A stretch of 64,000 nucleotides of DNA from Peptoniphilus vaginalis. Its GTDB lineage: Bacteria; Bacillota; Clostridia; Tissierellales; Peptoniphilaceae. The notes under the pieces are model-generated. The model was not told where the DNA came from, ran no database searches, and worked only from the letters and a program-made list of their open reading frames with translations. The stretch covers positions 89,696 to 153,695 of the forward strand of contig NZ_FXLP01000002.1 of the NCBI RefSeq assembly GCF_900176605.1, written 5' to 3'. Below, one piece after another: positions 26,011 to 34,292 of this stretch. Both the position numbers and the translations under genes were made by a program. Position 1 is the first letter of the stretch. Each line of letters opens with the position of its first letter.

Positions 26011-26033
26011 GCTCCCAATTGGGAGCTTTTTTT
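26011..26033 (+). terminator. Intrinsic terminator of the infC operon
   Basis: GCTCCCAA and TTGGGAGC form an eight-base-pair stem followed by a T-run. A TATAAT box at 26035-26040 directly behind it probably belongs to the potassium transporter promoter. Confidence 0.9.
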
Positions 26034-26072
26034 GTATAATGAGTTTGAAAAAATTTATTTAATGAGGAAATT

Positions 26073-27401
26073 ATGATTAGAAAATTAAAAAAGAATCCCC
26101 CCCTAATGGTCTGCCTTTCTTTTTTTGGTTTGATCCTATTTGGGGCAATTTTATTAAACCTTCCTCTTGCATCGGCAAATGGTAGATCCATTGGCTTTTT
26201 AAATGCCCTCTTCACATCAACTTCTGCTTCATGTGTAACAGGACTCATTGTTGCCAACACAGCAACCCAGTGGACAGTTTTTGGAAAACTTATAATCATA
26301 ACTTTAATACAAATTGGCGGTTTGGGAACCATGGTCTTCTTGTCCCTAATAGCTCTTGTTTTAAATAAAAAAATTGGGATTACAGAGAGAAGAATTATAA
26401 AGGAACAAACTAATGCTGATACTAGCAAGGGGATTATTAGACTTGTAATCTATATCATCAAGTTTAGTTTGAGTGTGGAATTTATTGGTGCAATTTTACT
26501 TGCAACAAGATTCATTCCTGACTTCGGCTTGAAAAGAGGAATTTTATTTTCTCTCTTCCACGCAGTCTCAGCCTTTTGTAACGCAGGCTTTGATATTATA
26601 GGCAATTCCCTTGTGGATTATGTAGACAACATAACTGTTAATCTTGTTGTAGCCTTTCTAATAATTTTTGGTGGGCTTGGCTTTACAGTTTATCTCGACA
26701 TTTATAAGAAGAGAAGGTTTAGGAACTTGACCCTTCACTCCAAGGTTGTTATATCAATTACAAGCATCCTCCTTCTAGTTGGAAGTCTTGCCTACTTCAT
26801 ACTTGAACACAAGAGTGGGGCAATGGAAGGCTTGACCTTAAAGGGAAAAGTTTTGGCATCCTTCTTTATGTCTGCATCTGCAAGAACTGCTGGATTTAAT
26901 TCCATAGACATTGGTGAGATGCAAGAAGGTTCTGTAATTGTAACAATTATTCTTATGTTTATAGGTGCATCACCAGCATCAACTGGTGGTGGTATTAAAA
27001 CTACAACTTTTGGTGCCTTGCTCTTTGCGACAATTTCTGTCCTAAGGGGAAATGATGAAACAGAAATTTTTCACAAGTCAATTTCGCGTGACACCATCTT
27101 AAAGAGTCTTTGCATTGTTTCACTGGGCTCTGTCTTGGTGATTTTTTCATCACTTTGGATAACAATTATTGAAGATGGAAAATTCTTGTACCTAGACATA
27201 CTTTATGAAATTGTATCAGCTATTGGTACAGTGGGAGTGACTAGAGGAATCACTCCAAACCTAAGTCCTCTTTCGAAGCTTATCTTAATAGTTTTGATGT
27301 ATATAGGTAGAGTTGGAGCAGCCACTCTTGGCATAAGTATTTTAAATAGAAAAAATAAAAAGCACACAAGATATTCTTATGGAAAAATTATAGTGGGGTA
27401 A
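26073..27401 (+). CDS. Trk/Ktr potassium uptake channel subunit (TrkH/KtrB family)
   Basis: The 442-residue membrane protein has the four M1-P-M2 repeats of the family. The selectivity loops can be seen as TSTSASCVTGL near 49, HAVSAFCNAGFDI near 167, TAGFNSIDIG near 274 and SAIGTVGVTRGI near 388, each with a central glycine. It forms the ion path; the cytoplasmic ring is the TrkA/KtrA protein encoded four bases downstream. The ATG follows GAGG. Length suits KtrB-like proteins. Confidence 0.93.
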   Translation: MIRKLKKNPPLMVCLSFFGLILFGAILLNLPLASANGRSIGFLNALFTSTSASCVTGLIVANTATQWTVFGKLIIITLIQIGGLGTMVFLSLIALVLNKKIGITERRIIKEQTNADTSKGIIRLVIYIIKFSLSVEFIGAILLATRFIPDFGLKRGILFSLFHAVSAFCNAGFDIIGNSLVDYVDNITVNLVVAFLIIFGGLGFTVYLDIYKKRRFRNLTLHSKVVISITSILLLVGSLAYFILEHKSGAMEGLTLKGKVLASFFMSASARTAGFNSIDIGEMQEGSVIVTIILMFIGASPASTGGGIKTTTFGALLFATISVLRGNDETEIFHKSISRDTILKSLCIVSLGSVLVIFSSLWITIIEDGKFLYLDILYEIVSAIGTVGVTRGITPNLSPLSKLILIVLMYIGRVGAATLGISILNRKNKKHTRYSYGKIIVG

Positions 27402-27404
27402 ATT

Positions 27405-28055
27405 ATGAAGACATTTATTGTATTTGGCTGTGGTAGATTCGGGTCTACTGTGGCCACTAGATTATATGATTTGAAAAACGACGTTGTAGTTGTTGACTCA
27501 GACCATGAAAAAATTGATTTGATTAACGACAATGTTACTGAAGCAGTTGTTTGTGATCTTGAAGATGAAAAGGCAGTGGGCGAACTTGCCCTAAATAATT
27601 ATGACGTGGCAATAGTTGCCATTGGTGAAAGCCTTGAGCCAGCAATTATGGCAGTCCTTGCATCAAAGGAAGCTGGAATAAAAAAAGTTATCGCCAAGGC
27701 AACGTCTGATAAGTTTGGAAAAATTTTATTAAAGTGTGGAGCTGATAAGATAATCTTTCCTGAAAGAGATATTGGCTACAGACTTGCAAATAATCTTTCC
27801 AATGACAACTTGCTTGACTCAGATGAAATCTCAAAAGGCTACAGCTTTTATGATTTCAAAGCGCCACCTAAGATGAATGGAAAGGGACTTACTGAGCTTG
27901 GTCTTAGAGAAGATTACAACTTCAACATCTTAATGGTCAAGAGGAATGGAGAAAATTATGTAAATCCAAGTTCTAATTTTAAGATTAAAGAAGAGGACAT
28001 ATTGACAGTTGTGGGTTCAGACAAGGACATTAAAAGATTTATAGCAGAAAACTAA
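27405..28055 (+). CDS. Trk/Ktr potassium uptake regulator (TrkA/KtrA, RCK domains)
   Basis: The 216-residue protein has an N-terminal RCK_N domain with the nucleotide-binding loop FGCGRFGSTVATRL near 5-18 and the acidic end VVVDSDHEK near 31, and a C-terminal RCK_C domain at about 135-215 (GKGLTELGLREDYNFNILMVKR). One N and one C domain identify it as KtrA-like. It gates the channel in response to bound nucleotide, and the RCK_C domain of such proteins often binds c-di-AMP. It is cotranscribed with the channel gene. Confidence 0.93.
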   Translation: MKTFIVFGCGRFGSTVATRLYDLKNDVVVVDSDHEKIDLINDNVTEAVVCDLEDEKAVGELALNNYDVAIVAIGESLEPAIMAVLASKEAGIKKVIAKATSDKFGKILLKCGADKIIFPERDIGYRLANNLSNDNLLDSDEISKGYSFYDFKAPPKMNGKGLTELGLREDYNFNILMVKRNGENYVNPSSNFKIKEEDILTVVGSDKDIKRFIAEN

Positions 28056-28081
28056 AAATTCATAAATGAAAACTATGAGAA

Positions 28082-28119
28082 AAGGACTAAGTCGCATAAG
28101 ATCTAGTCCTTATTTTTTT
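28082..28119. terminator. Bidirectional terminator between trkA and a small minus-strand gene
   Basis: AAGGACTA (28082-28089) pairs with TAGTCCTT (28104-28111) and leads into a T-run on the + strand. On the minus strand it follows the stop of the small membrane protein gene, so it could serve both. Confidence 0.85.
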
Positions 28120-28127
28120 ATAAACTT

Positions 28128-28301
28128 TTATATAAATTTTTTTAAGACAAATTCATATAGAAGGATTAACACAGCTATGAGGTTAAATATAAAAGAAATT
28201 TTTTTTCTAAGTTTTTCATTTTTAATTATCTTTGTGTACTCAGTTAAAAGATATCCAATCAGAGCAGTAAAATAGATAATTATTTCGAGATATTTATTCA
28301 T
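28128..28301 (-). CDS. Small two-helix membrane protein (57 residues)
   Basis: An ATG at 28301 on the minus strand opens 57 codons ending in TAA at 28128. The product MNKYLEIIIYFTALIGYLL... has two hydrophobic segments, about residues 5-22 and 35-53, split by a basic loop (KIIKNEKLRKK). GGCGGTGG lies seven bases before the start, and an extended -10 (TGATAAAAT, 28329-28321) lies a dozen bases further up. It converges with trkA and is divergent from the DUF3048 gene. It resembles no family that I recognise. Its small size makes the call uncertain, but promoter, ribosome site and terminator all fit. Confidence 0.6.
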   Translation of the reverse strand: MNKYLEIIIYFTALIGYLLTEYTKIIKNEKLRKKISFIFNLIAVLILLYEFVLKKFI

Positions 28302-28320
28302 AGAACCACCGCCTGTTTAA

Positions 28321-28329
28321 ATTTTATCA
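28321..28329 (-). promoter_or_regulatory. Extended -10 promoter of the small membrane protein
   Basis: On the minus strand TGA is followed by TAAAAT, an extended -10. No -35 was recognised. The predicted start lies near 28314, just before the ribosome site. Confidence 0.45.
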
Positions 28330-28370
28330 TAAAAGCTTTTAAGAAGTAAAAATTTATAACAATCCTCTTG

Positions 28371-28399
28371 TTTACATATTTATATTTATAAACTAAAAT
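28371..28399 (+). promoter_or_regulatory. Promoter of the DUF3048 lipoprotein gene
   Basis: TTTACA (28371-28376) and TAAAAT (28394-28399) with 17-base spacing precede the gene by about 45 bases. Confidence 0.6.
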
Positions 28400-28444
28400 T
28401 AAGTTAATACATAAAAGAAATAGAATTAGAAAAGAGGAGAGAAA

Positions 28445-29539
28445 ATGAAAAAATTTAAACAACTTTTACTTGTGGGCTTAGCAGCCACGACTTTGGTTGC
28501 CTGTGGCAAGAAAGCAGAAAATAAAAATCAAGCAGTAGAAGTTAAAGAGCCAGAAAAGATAGTTTACTACACACCACTTACTCATGAAGAGAGAGACAAC
28601 GAAGAACAAGCCAAGAAAAAAATCTTTGCAGTTATGCTTGATAACCATGACGATGCAAGACCTCAAGCACAAATCTCAAAGGCCGACATAATTTACGAGT
28701 ACAGGGTTGAAGGGGAATACACAAGATACATGGCACTCTTCCAAAGTAACTTCCCAGAAAATGTGGGACCAGTTCGTTCTGCAAGACCTTACTTTGTTCA
28801 AACTGCCAAGGAATACAATGCAATTTATGCCCACTGGGGTGGTTCAGTTGCAGGACTTGAAGAAGTTAAAAAGAGAAATGTTGTGGACCTTGACGGGATT
28901 GCCCTTGAAGGTCTTGTCTTCCACAGAAATAAAAATGTTGGCAAAAGGGCTCCTCACAATGGATATATTTCCCTTCCGGAACTTGAAAACTATCTAGTTG
29001 AAAAGGGAGTTGACGTAAATGATAACGCAGCATCCCTTAACTTCTACGATAAGGAAGCAAATATAGAAGGCCTTGATGTAAAAGAAATTACTTTAAACTT
29101 CAACAATAGGTATAAGACAAAGTTTATCTTTGACGAAGCCACTGGGAAGTATAAATACATTCGCCAAGATCAACCAGTAATTGATGAGGCAACAGGTCAA
29201 GAGTTTGATACAGATAATTTAGTTGTCCTCTTCCAAAAGGGAGTAGTTGCTGGGCCTAAGGGAACTTTAAAAATGGCAAACATAGGAAGTGGTACAGGAC
29301 TTCTTCTTCAAAAGGGAAAACTTGCACCAATAACTTGGGAAAAGGAAAACGAAGATGCAAGGACAATCTTAAAATATCCTGATGAAACTGAAGTAAAATT
29401 CTGCCCAGGCAGAACTTTCTTCTCCATAGTTGATGAAGAAAAGGATGCAGTCTACCAAGTTCCAGAAACTGAAAGCCAAGCAGGGGAAGGAAACGCTACA
29501 GGAAACCATGACCCAGCAAAAGTTGATAGCCAAAAATAA
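28445..29539 (+). CDS. DUF3048 domain-containing lipoprotein (YerB-like)
   Basis: The 364-residue protein begins with a lipoprotein signal, MKKFKQLLLVGLAATTLVAC, with the lipobox LVAC at 17-20, so it should be anchored outside the membrane by its cysteine. The DUF3048 domain shows AVMLDNHDDARPQAQISKADIIYEY near 62-86, GPVRSARPYF near 113 and a C-terminal part with NLVVLFQKG and GRTFFSIVD. Family members such as YerB occur widely in Firmicutes but have no settled function. The last 30 residues are Gln/Glu/Asn-rich and disordered. AGAGGAGAG precedes the ATG. Confidence 0.88.
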   Translation: MKKFKQLLLVGLAATTLVACGKKAENKNQAVEVKEPEKIVYYTPLTHEERDNEEQAKKKIFAVMLDNHDDARPQAQISKADIIYEYRVEGEYTRYMALFQSNFPENVGPVRSARPYFVQTAKEYNAIYAHWGGSVAGLEEVKKRNVVDLDGIALEGLVFHRNKNVGKRAPHNGYISLPELENYLVEKGVDVNDNAASLNFYDKEANIEGLDVKEITLNFNNRYKTKFIFDEATGKYKYIRQDQPVIDEATGQEFDTDNLVVLFQKGVVAGPKGTLKMANIGSGTGLLLQKGKLAPITWEKENEDARTILKYPDETEVKFCPGRTFFSIVDEEKDAVYQVPETESQAGEGNATGNHDPAKVDSQK

Positions 29540-29585
29540 AATTAAAAAAAAATATTTTGGGTAATTAAGATTTAGAGGTGATTTT

Positions 29586-30086
29586 ATGATTAACATGGCA
29601 AAAATCGACTATGTAATAAATACAACTGGAGCCTCCTATGACATTGTAAGGAAGGCACTTTTAGATAGCGACGGCGACGTTGATGTGGCAATCTCTTACA
29701 TCAGAGAAGGCAAGTACGATATCAACATTGAACCTTCAAGGGTTTATGAAAGTGAGGAAGAAAAGGATTCTGACTCTCATAAAGAAAAGAAGTCTAGCAA
29801 GGACTATGTTGATGATGTAATAAACTATCTTGATGAAATCCTTGAAGCAGTAAAGGAAATCTGGAGAAAGGGAAATGCCAGCAGGTTATTGGTGGAAAAT
29901 AAGGGCAAAACTGTCCTATCACTTTCATTGACAACATCTGCTATTGGTATGCTATTGGCCCTTCCAGCATCACTACTTGGTCTTTCTGCAGCCTACATCT
30001 ATGACTACTCCTTCAAAATAATCATGGACAATGGAGAAGTAATTGACGTTAAGGAATATCTAAAGGACAAGAGCAAATTTTTATAA
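29586..30086 (+). CDS. UBA-like/DUF4342 domain protein
   Basis: The 166-residue protein has an N-terminal UBA-like helix bundle (YVINTTGASYDIVRKALLDSDGDVDVAISYI, residues 9-39). A charged linker (residues 50-75) and a DUF4342-type domain follow, with GNASRLLVENKGKTVLSLSLT and hydrophobic residues at about 115-145 that could touch the membrane. The ending MDNGEVIDVKEYLK is typical. The role is unknown; UBA domains of this kind resemble those of EF-Ts and nascent-chain factors. GAGGTG precedes the ATG at 29586 by five bases; another ATG three codons later is possible. Confidence 0.75.
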   Translation: MINMAKIDYVINTTGASYDIVRKALLDSDGDVDVAISYIREGKYDINIEPSRVYESEEEKDSDSHKEKKSSKDYVDDVINYLDEILEAVKEIWRKGNASRLLVENKGKTVLSLSLTTSAIGMLLALPASLLGLSAAYIYDYSFKIIMDNGEVIDVKEYLKDKSKFL

Positions 30087-30103
30087 AATTTATTAAAGTT
30101 AAG

Positions 30104-30124
30104 AGCCCTTCGGGGCTTTTTTTC
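30104..30124 (+). terminator. Intrinsic terminator with UUCG loop
   Basis: AGCCC and GGGCT enclose a stable TTCG tetraloop (30109-30112), followed by a T-run. Confidence 0.92.
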
Positions 30125-30143
30125 TTTAAAAATGAGGGGAAAA

Positions 30144-30890
30144 ATGATAATTACAAGTAAAAATAACAATACATACAAATTTTTAAAGGGGCTTTTGGAG
30201 AAAAAGCACAGGCAGGAGAATAAACTCTTTATGGTGGAGAAGCCTGTGGTTATTGAAGAGGCTGAGGGGATTAAAATTCACTACCTTGCCCTTAGTGAGT
30301 CTGCATACAGGTCAAATAAATTTGAAAAAATTGTAAAAAATGTAGATCAAGATAAACTCTTTGTCTTTTCCGACAATATTTTCAAAAATCTTTGTGATGC
30401 TGTCACATCTCCTGGCATCATAGCCTACTACTCTTACCTTCACAGGGACTTTGACAGGACTTCTGGCAAATTTTTGTATCTTGACGACATAAGGGAGCCA
30501 GGCAATCTTGGAGGAATAATTCGTTCAGCCGATGCCCTGGGACTTGACGGTCTTATAATTTCTCCTGAGTCCTGCGACCTTTACAATCCTAAGACTGTAA
30601 GGTCTTCTATGTCCTCCATCTTTAGGTTGCCAATTTACTTTATGGCTCGAGAAGACTTAGTGGGCTTAGACTTTAATATTCTTGCAACTTCATTAGAAAA
30701 TTCAACTTCAACGAGGGATTATGACTTCAAGGACAAGGACATAGTTGTAATAGGAAACGAAGCTAAGGGAGTTTCGGACTTTTTAATGTCCCATGCAAGG
30801 GGATTTTTAAATATTCCAATTTCTGACAAGGTTGACTCCCTTAATGCCAATGTGGCAGCATCAATTATAATTTACGAGATGATGGAATGA
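30144..30890 (+). CDS. TrmH/SpoU family RNA 2'-O-methyltransferase
   Basis: The ATG at 30144 follows GAGGGG and gives 248 residues. The C-terminal SPOUT domain carries the three family motifs: LDDIREPGNLGGIIRSADALG near 112-132, the VIGNEAKGV stretch near 202, and IPISDKVDSLNANVAASIIIYE at the end, which form the knotted SAM site. The N-terminal part resembles the L30e-like substrate domain of rRNA methyltransferases. The target ribose, in rRNA or tRNA, cannot be told. Its stop overlaps the next gene start (ATGA). Confidence 0.9.
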   Translation: MIITSKNNNTYKFLKGLLEKKHRQENKLFMVEKPVVIEEAEGIKIHYLALSESAYRSNKFEKIVKNVDQDKLFVFSDNIFKNLCDAVTSPGIIAYYSYLHRDFDRTSGKFLYLDDIREPGNLGGIIRSADALGLDGLIISPESCDLYNPKTVRSSMSSIFRLPIYFMAREDLVGLDFNILATSLENSTSTRDYDFKDKDIVVIGNEAKGVSDFLMSHARGFLNIPISDKVDSLNANVAASIIIYEMME

Positions 30891-31576
30891 CCTATGTATT
30901 AGTGGCAGAAAACTTTCCAGAAGAGTCTGCCGAAAAATTAAAAAAATATGGACAAGTGGTGAGGACCAAGGCGAATAAAAATGTATTAGAAGGACTAGAC
31001 ACCCACCCAGACATTTTGGTACATCCTCTTCCAAGTGGAGATTTAATTGTGGACAGGGATAATTTTGACTATTATAAAGAGATCTTCAAAGACAAAAAAA
31101 TTCTTCCATCACATTCATCTTTATCTGCAAAGTATCCAGGGGACATCCATCTTAATGCCTTTGCATTTAAGAATATTTTCATCCACAACTTAAAGCATAC
31201 TGATGAAGTCATCCTAGATTATTATAAAAATGAAGGATTTGACCTTGTAAACATCAAGCAAGGCTATGGCAAGTGCTCCTGCCTTGTGACTCAGGACTTT
31301 GTCATCACAAGTGACGGAGGAATCTACGAGACCCTAAAGGACTTGATCCACATTTATAAGATAGACCAGGGGCAAATTAAACTTCAAAACTTCAACTACG
31401 GTTTTATTGGCGGTGCTACTGGAGTCTTGGGCAAAAAAATATTCTTCACAGGAGACCTTTCTCATCACTCCTCCCATGAAGAAATTCTAAAAATTATTAA
31501 TAAATATGATTATGAAATTGAAATTTTGTCCAAAGACCCAATAGAAGACTATGGCACAATATTTTTTATAAAATAA
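30887..31576 (+). CDS. DUF6873-like protein (GME-fold type)
   Basis: The 229-residue protein begins MTYVLVAENFPEESAEKLKKYG and contains HPDILVHPLPSGDLIVDRDNFDYY, then IKQGYGKCSCLVTQDFVITSDGGIYE with two close cysteines near 128-130, and FIGGATGVLGKKIFFTGDLSHH. The pattern of a pseudo-symmetric fold with a HP-D stretch and late His/Cys residues resembles proteins annotated as DUF6873 family with a guanidine-modifying-enzyme fold. I am only fairly sure of that name. Catalysis has not been shown. It is coupled to the TrmH gene by an ATGA overlap. Confidence 0.6.
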   Translation: MTYVLVAENFPEESAEKLKKYGQVVRTKANKNVLEGLDTHPDILVHPLPSGDLIVDRDNFDYYKEIFKDKKILPSHSSLSAKYPGDIHLNAFAFKNIFIHNLKHTDEVILDYYKNEGFDLVNIKQGYGKCSCLVTQDFVITSDGGIYETLKDLIHIYKIDQGQIKLQNFNYGFIGGATGVLGKKIFFTGDLSHHSSHEEILKIINKYDYEIEILSKDPIEDYGTIFFIK

Positions 31577-31580
31577 TTTA

Positions 31581-31603
31581 AACTCCTATTAGGGAGTTTT
31601 TTT
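31581..31603 (+). terminator. Terminator between convergent genes
   Basis: AACTCC (31581-31586) pairs with GGAGTT (31593-31598) and is followed by a T-run. It overlaps the end of the minus-strand membrane protein gene. Confidence 0.8.
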
Positions 31604-31927
31604 CTTGCCCTCTAATAAGTAAAGGGACAAGAACAAGCCAAGGACAAAAAATATAATGGAAGTGAAGGAGTAGTCCACGACTTTGAAAAAATAAATAATA
31701 AAAAAGTTATTGTAGAGGATTGGGATAAGGAAGACATAGAAAAAATAAAAACTTTTATTTTTATAAATTAAGGGTAAAGAAATCAAAAGTGGCAAAACAA
31801 AGGAGCTAAGACCATAAGAATTTATAAAGGCAAAGAATCCATAAAAACTATCTTCTAAGACAGGTAAAATAGGAACAGATCCCAAAATAATAAGAATAAT
31901 AATAAAATATTTTAACTTTTCCTTCAT
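31589..31927 (-). CDS. Small hypothetical membrane protein
   Basis: The ATG at 31927 follows GGAGGAACTT on the minus strand and gives 112 residues with about four hydrophobic segments near 8-25, 37-52, 58-78 and 85-105. It ends in a basic tail (EGKKKTP). An extended -10 (TGATATAAT, 31964-31956) lies about 30 bases upstream, which supports a real gene. I recognise no family. It lies between the DUF6873-like gene and the thrS leader, pointing against both. Confidence 0.65.
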   Translation of the reverse strand: MKEKLKYFIIILIILGSVPILPVLEDSFYGFFAFINSYGLSSFVLPLLISLPLIYKNKSFYFFYVFLIPILYNNFFIIYFFKVVDYSFTSIIFFVLGLFLSLYLLEGKKKTP

Positions 31928-31955
31928 AAGTTCCTCCAAAAATAAGATTTATTAA

Positions 31956-31964
31956 ATTATATCA
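31956..31964 (-). promoter_or_regulatory. Extended -10 promoter of the small membrane protein
   Basis: TGA followed by TATAAT on the minus strand forms a perfect extended -10. No -35 is seen. Confidence 0.55.
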
Positions 31965-32048
31965 AAAAAAGGAAATTCTTGTTTTAAAAATTTTAGCCTG
32001 GGTAATATATAGGGGCGAGAGAAATGATATATTCTTTCAGAATTATTC

Positions 32049-32077
32049 TTGAACATATAAGACCTTTGTGTTATTAT
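32049..32077 (+). promoter_or_regulatory. Promoter of thrS
   Basis: TTGAAC (32049-32054) and TATTAT (32072-32077) have 17-base spacing with TGT before the -10. Transcription should start near 32084 at the beginning of the T-box leader. Confidence 0.75.
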
Positions 32078-32083
32078 AGAAAC

Positions 32084-32290
32084 AATTTTAAAAGAGACTT
32101 TGATAAGAAGAGTAGGATTTATAAAATTCTCAGAGAGGAAATGGTTGGTGTAAATTTCCAATTTTATATTTTTGAAAACTATCTTGGAGTCCCATAGCAA
32201 ACTATGGCGTCAGGACGCGTTAAGTCCCTAGAGTTTAATTAAGGTGGAACCACGGTCATCGTCCTTTGGGATGGTGGCTTTTTTTATTAT
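32084..32290 (+). ncRNA. T-box leader of thrS
   Basis: The leader has the T-box core AAGGTGGAACCACGG at 32241-32255, which pairs with uncharged tRNA. Stem I landmarks are AGAGAGG and GGTGTAAA near 32133-32155. An ACT triplet followed by A at 32178-32180 (in GAAAACTATC) is a plausible threonine specifier. A terminator, GTCATCGTCC with GGGATGGTGGC and a T-run, ends at 32285; antitermination should occur when tRNA-Thr is uncharged. The specifier call is tentative. Confidence 0.9.
32256..32285 (+). terminator. T-box conditional terminator
   Basis: GTCATCGTCC pairs with GGGATGGTGGC with several G-U pairs, followed by seven T residues. It competes with the antiterminator that contains the T-box sequence. 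Confidence 0.85.
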
Positions 32291-32309
32291 TAATTTTTAG
32301 GAGGATAAA

Positions 32310-34220
32310 ATGATTATAAAGTATCCAGACGGATCACAAAAAGAATACGAAAGTGGAGTTAAGGTATCTCAAATCACTGGAGATATCTCAGAAGGTCTTT
32401 TGAGACAATCTCTTGGAGCAGTTGTTAACGGAGAAATCCTTGGTCTTGACGACAAGGTTTATGAAGATAGTGACTTCAAGGTTGTAAAATTTGAAGACAA
32501 GGAAGGAAAGCAAATTTTCTGGCACACTGCATCTCACATCATGGCTTATGCAATCCAAGAACTTTATCCAGATACAAAATTTGCCATTGGACCTTCAACT
32601 GAAACAGGCTTCTACTACGACCTTGACCTTGAACACAGATTTGTAGAAGAAGACTTCAAGGCAATTGAAGACAAGATGAAGGAAATTGCAAAGAAGGACC
32701 TTCCAGTAGAAAAAATTGAAATTTCAAGAGAAGATGCACTTGCTCACTTCAAAGAAAAGGGACAAGACTACAAGGTTGAACTAATAGAAGACCTACCAGC
32801 AGATGAAAAGATCACAATGTATAAGATTGGCGACTTCCTTGACCTTTGCAAGGGACCTCACCTTCTTTCAACTAAAAAAATCAAGGCTATTAAACTTCTT
32901 TCAATAGCAGGTGCTTATTGGAGAGGGGACTCTAACAATAAGATGCTTCAAAGACTTTACGGTATTGCCTTTGAAAAACAATCACAACTTGATGAATATA
33001 TCGAAAGACGTGAAGAAGCTGAAAAGAGAGATCACAGAAAACTTGGTAAGGAACTTGACCTCTTTAGTATGCACGAAGAAGGACCTGGCTTCCCATTCTT
33101 CCACCCAAATGGAATGGTATTGAGAAATAACCTACTAAACTGGTGGAGGGGAGTTCTTGATGAAAATGGTTACGGAGAAATTCTAACTCCAATTATCCTA
33201 AACGAAGACCTATGGCACAGATCTGGTCACTGGGATCACTACAAGGACAATATGTACTTCACAAAGATTGACGATGGTGACTACGCAGTTAAACCAATGA
33301 ACTGCCCTGGCTCAATCCTTGTTTACAATTCCAACAAGCACTCTTATAGGGACCTTCCTATTAGACTTGCTGAATATGGTATAGTTCACAGACACGAACT
33401 TTCTGGAGCATTACATGGTTTATTTAGGGTAAGAACATTTACTCAAGACGATGCCCACGTTTATTGCTTGTTCTCACAAGTTAAGGACGAAGTATTCAAG
33501 ATGATTGACCTTGCAGACTACCTATACTCAACATTTGGATTTAAGTATTCAATTGAACTTTCAACAAGACCAGACGACTACATGGGAGAACTTGAAGCTT
33601 GGAACCTTGCAGAAAAAAGTCTAAAAGAAGCCCTAGAAGAAAAGAAGCTTCCTTACACAATTAACGAAGGCGACGGAGCTTTCTACGGTCCAAAGATTGA
33701 CTTCCACCTAGAAGATGCCATTGGTAGAACTTGGCAATGTGGTACAATCCAACTTGACTTCCAACTTCCAGAAAACTTTGACCTAACTTATGTTGATGAA
33801 AATGGAGAAAAGAAAAGACCAGTTATGCTTCATAGGGCCCTACTTGGATCAGTTGAAAGATTTATGGGTATCCTAATCGAGCACTTTGCAGGTAAATTCC
33901 CACTATGGTTATCTCCAGTACAAGTTGAAGTTATCCCTGTATCAGACAAGTTCAAAGACTTTGCTAAGTCTATTGCAGATAAACTTCACGCAGAAGGACT
34001 TAGGGTTCACCTAGACGGACGTGCTGAAAAAGTTGGTTACAAGATCAGAGAAGCACAAGTTAAGAAGATCAACTACATGCTAGTTATCGGTGAAAAAGAA
34101 GAAACTTCTGGCAAGCTTTCAGTAAGAAAGAGAAATGGGGAAGAAGTTCAAGATGTTGATGTAGATGAATTTATCGCATCACTTAAAGAAGAAATTAAAA
34201 ACAAGACAATCACTGATTAA
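32310..34220 (+). CDS. thrS: Threonine-tRNA ligase
   Basis: The 636-residue protein has the full ThrRS layout: TGS domain (1-60), editing domain (about 65-225, with HTASHIMAYA and DLCKGPHL), class II core (about 240-535, with motif 2 RHELSGALHGLFRVRTFTQDDAH and zinc ligands in MNCPGS), and the anticodon-binding domain (535-636). It charges tRNA-Thr and removes misattached serine. TTAGGAGG precedes the ATG. Expression is controlled by the T-box leader directly upstream. Confidence 0.97.
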   Translation: MIIKYPDGSQKEYESGVKVSQITGDISEGLLRQSLGAVVNGEILGLDDKVYEDSDFKVVKFEDKEGKQIFWHTASHIMAYAIQELYPDTKFAIGPSTETGFYYDLDLEHRFVEEDFKAIEDKMKEIAKKDLPVEKIEISREDALAHFKEKGQDYKVELIEDLPADEKITMYKIGDFLDLCKGPHLLSTKKIKAIKLLSIAGAYWRGDSNNKMLQRLYGIAFEKQSQLDEYIERREEAEKRDHRKLGKELDLFSMHEEGPGFPFFHPNGMVLRNNLLNWWRGVLDENGYGEILTPIILNEDLWHRSGHWDHYKDNMYFTKIDDGDYAVKPMNCPGSILVYNSNKHSYRDLPIRLAEYGIVHRHELSGALHGLFRVRTFTQDDAHVYCLFSQVKDEVFKMIDLADYLYSTFGFKYSIELSTRPDDYMGELEAWNLAEKSLKEALEEKKLPYTINEGDGAFYGPKIDFHLEDAIGRTWQCGTIQLDFQLPENFDLTYVDENGEKKRPVMLHRALLGSVERFMGILIEHFAGKFPLWLSPVQVEVIPVSDKFKDFAKSIADKLHAEGLRVHLDGRAEKVGYKIREAQVKKINYMLVIGEKEETSGKLSVRKRNGEEVQDVDVDEFIASLKEEIKNKTITD

Positions 34221-34253
34221 GTTGTACTTGAAAAAATATAAAATATAAAATTT

Positions 34254-34281
34254 TAGCAGGTCTTAGGGGCCTGCTATTTTT
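34254..34281 (+). terminator. Intrinsic terminator after thrS
   Basis: TAGCAGG (34254-34260) pairs with CCTGCTA (34270-34276) and is followed by TTTTTG. Confidence 0.85.
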
Positions 34282-34292
34282 GTGAGAATTTT

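Noticed and set aside
28066..28275. A 69-codon + strand frame after trkA
   Set aside because: It runs through the trkA terminator, has no ribosome site and is antisense to the better supported small membrane protein.
31952..32200. An 82-codon open frame on the minus strand
   Set aside because: It lies antisense to the thrS promoter and T-box leader, has no ribosome site and resembles nothing.
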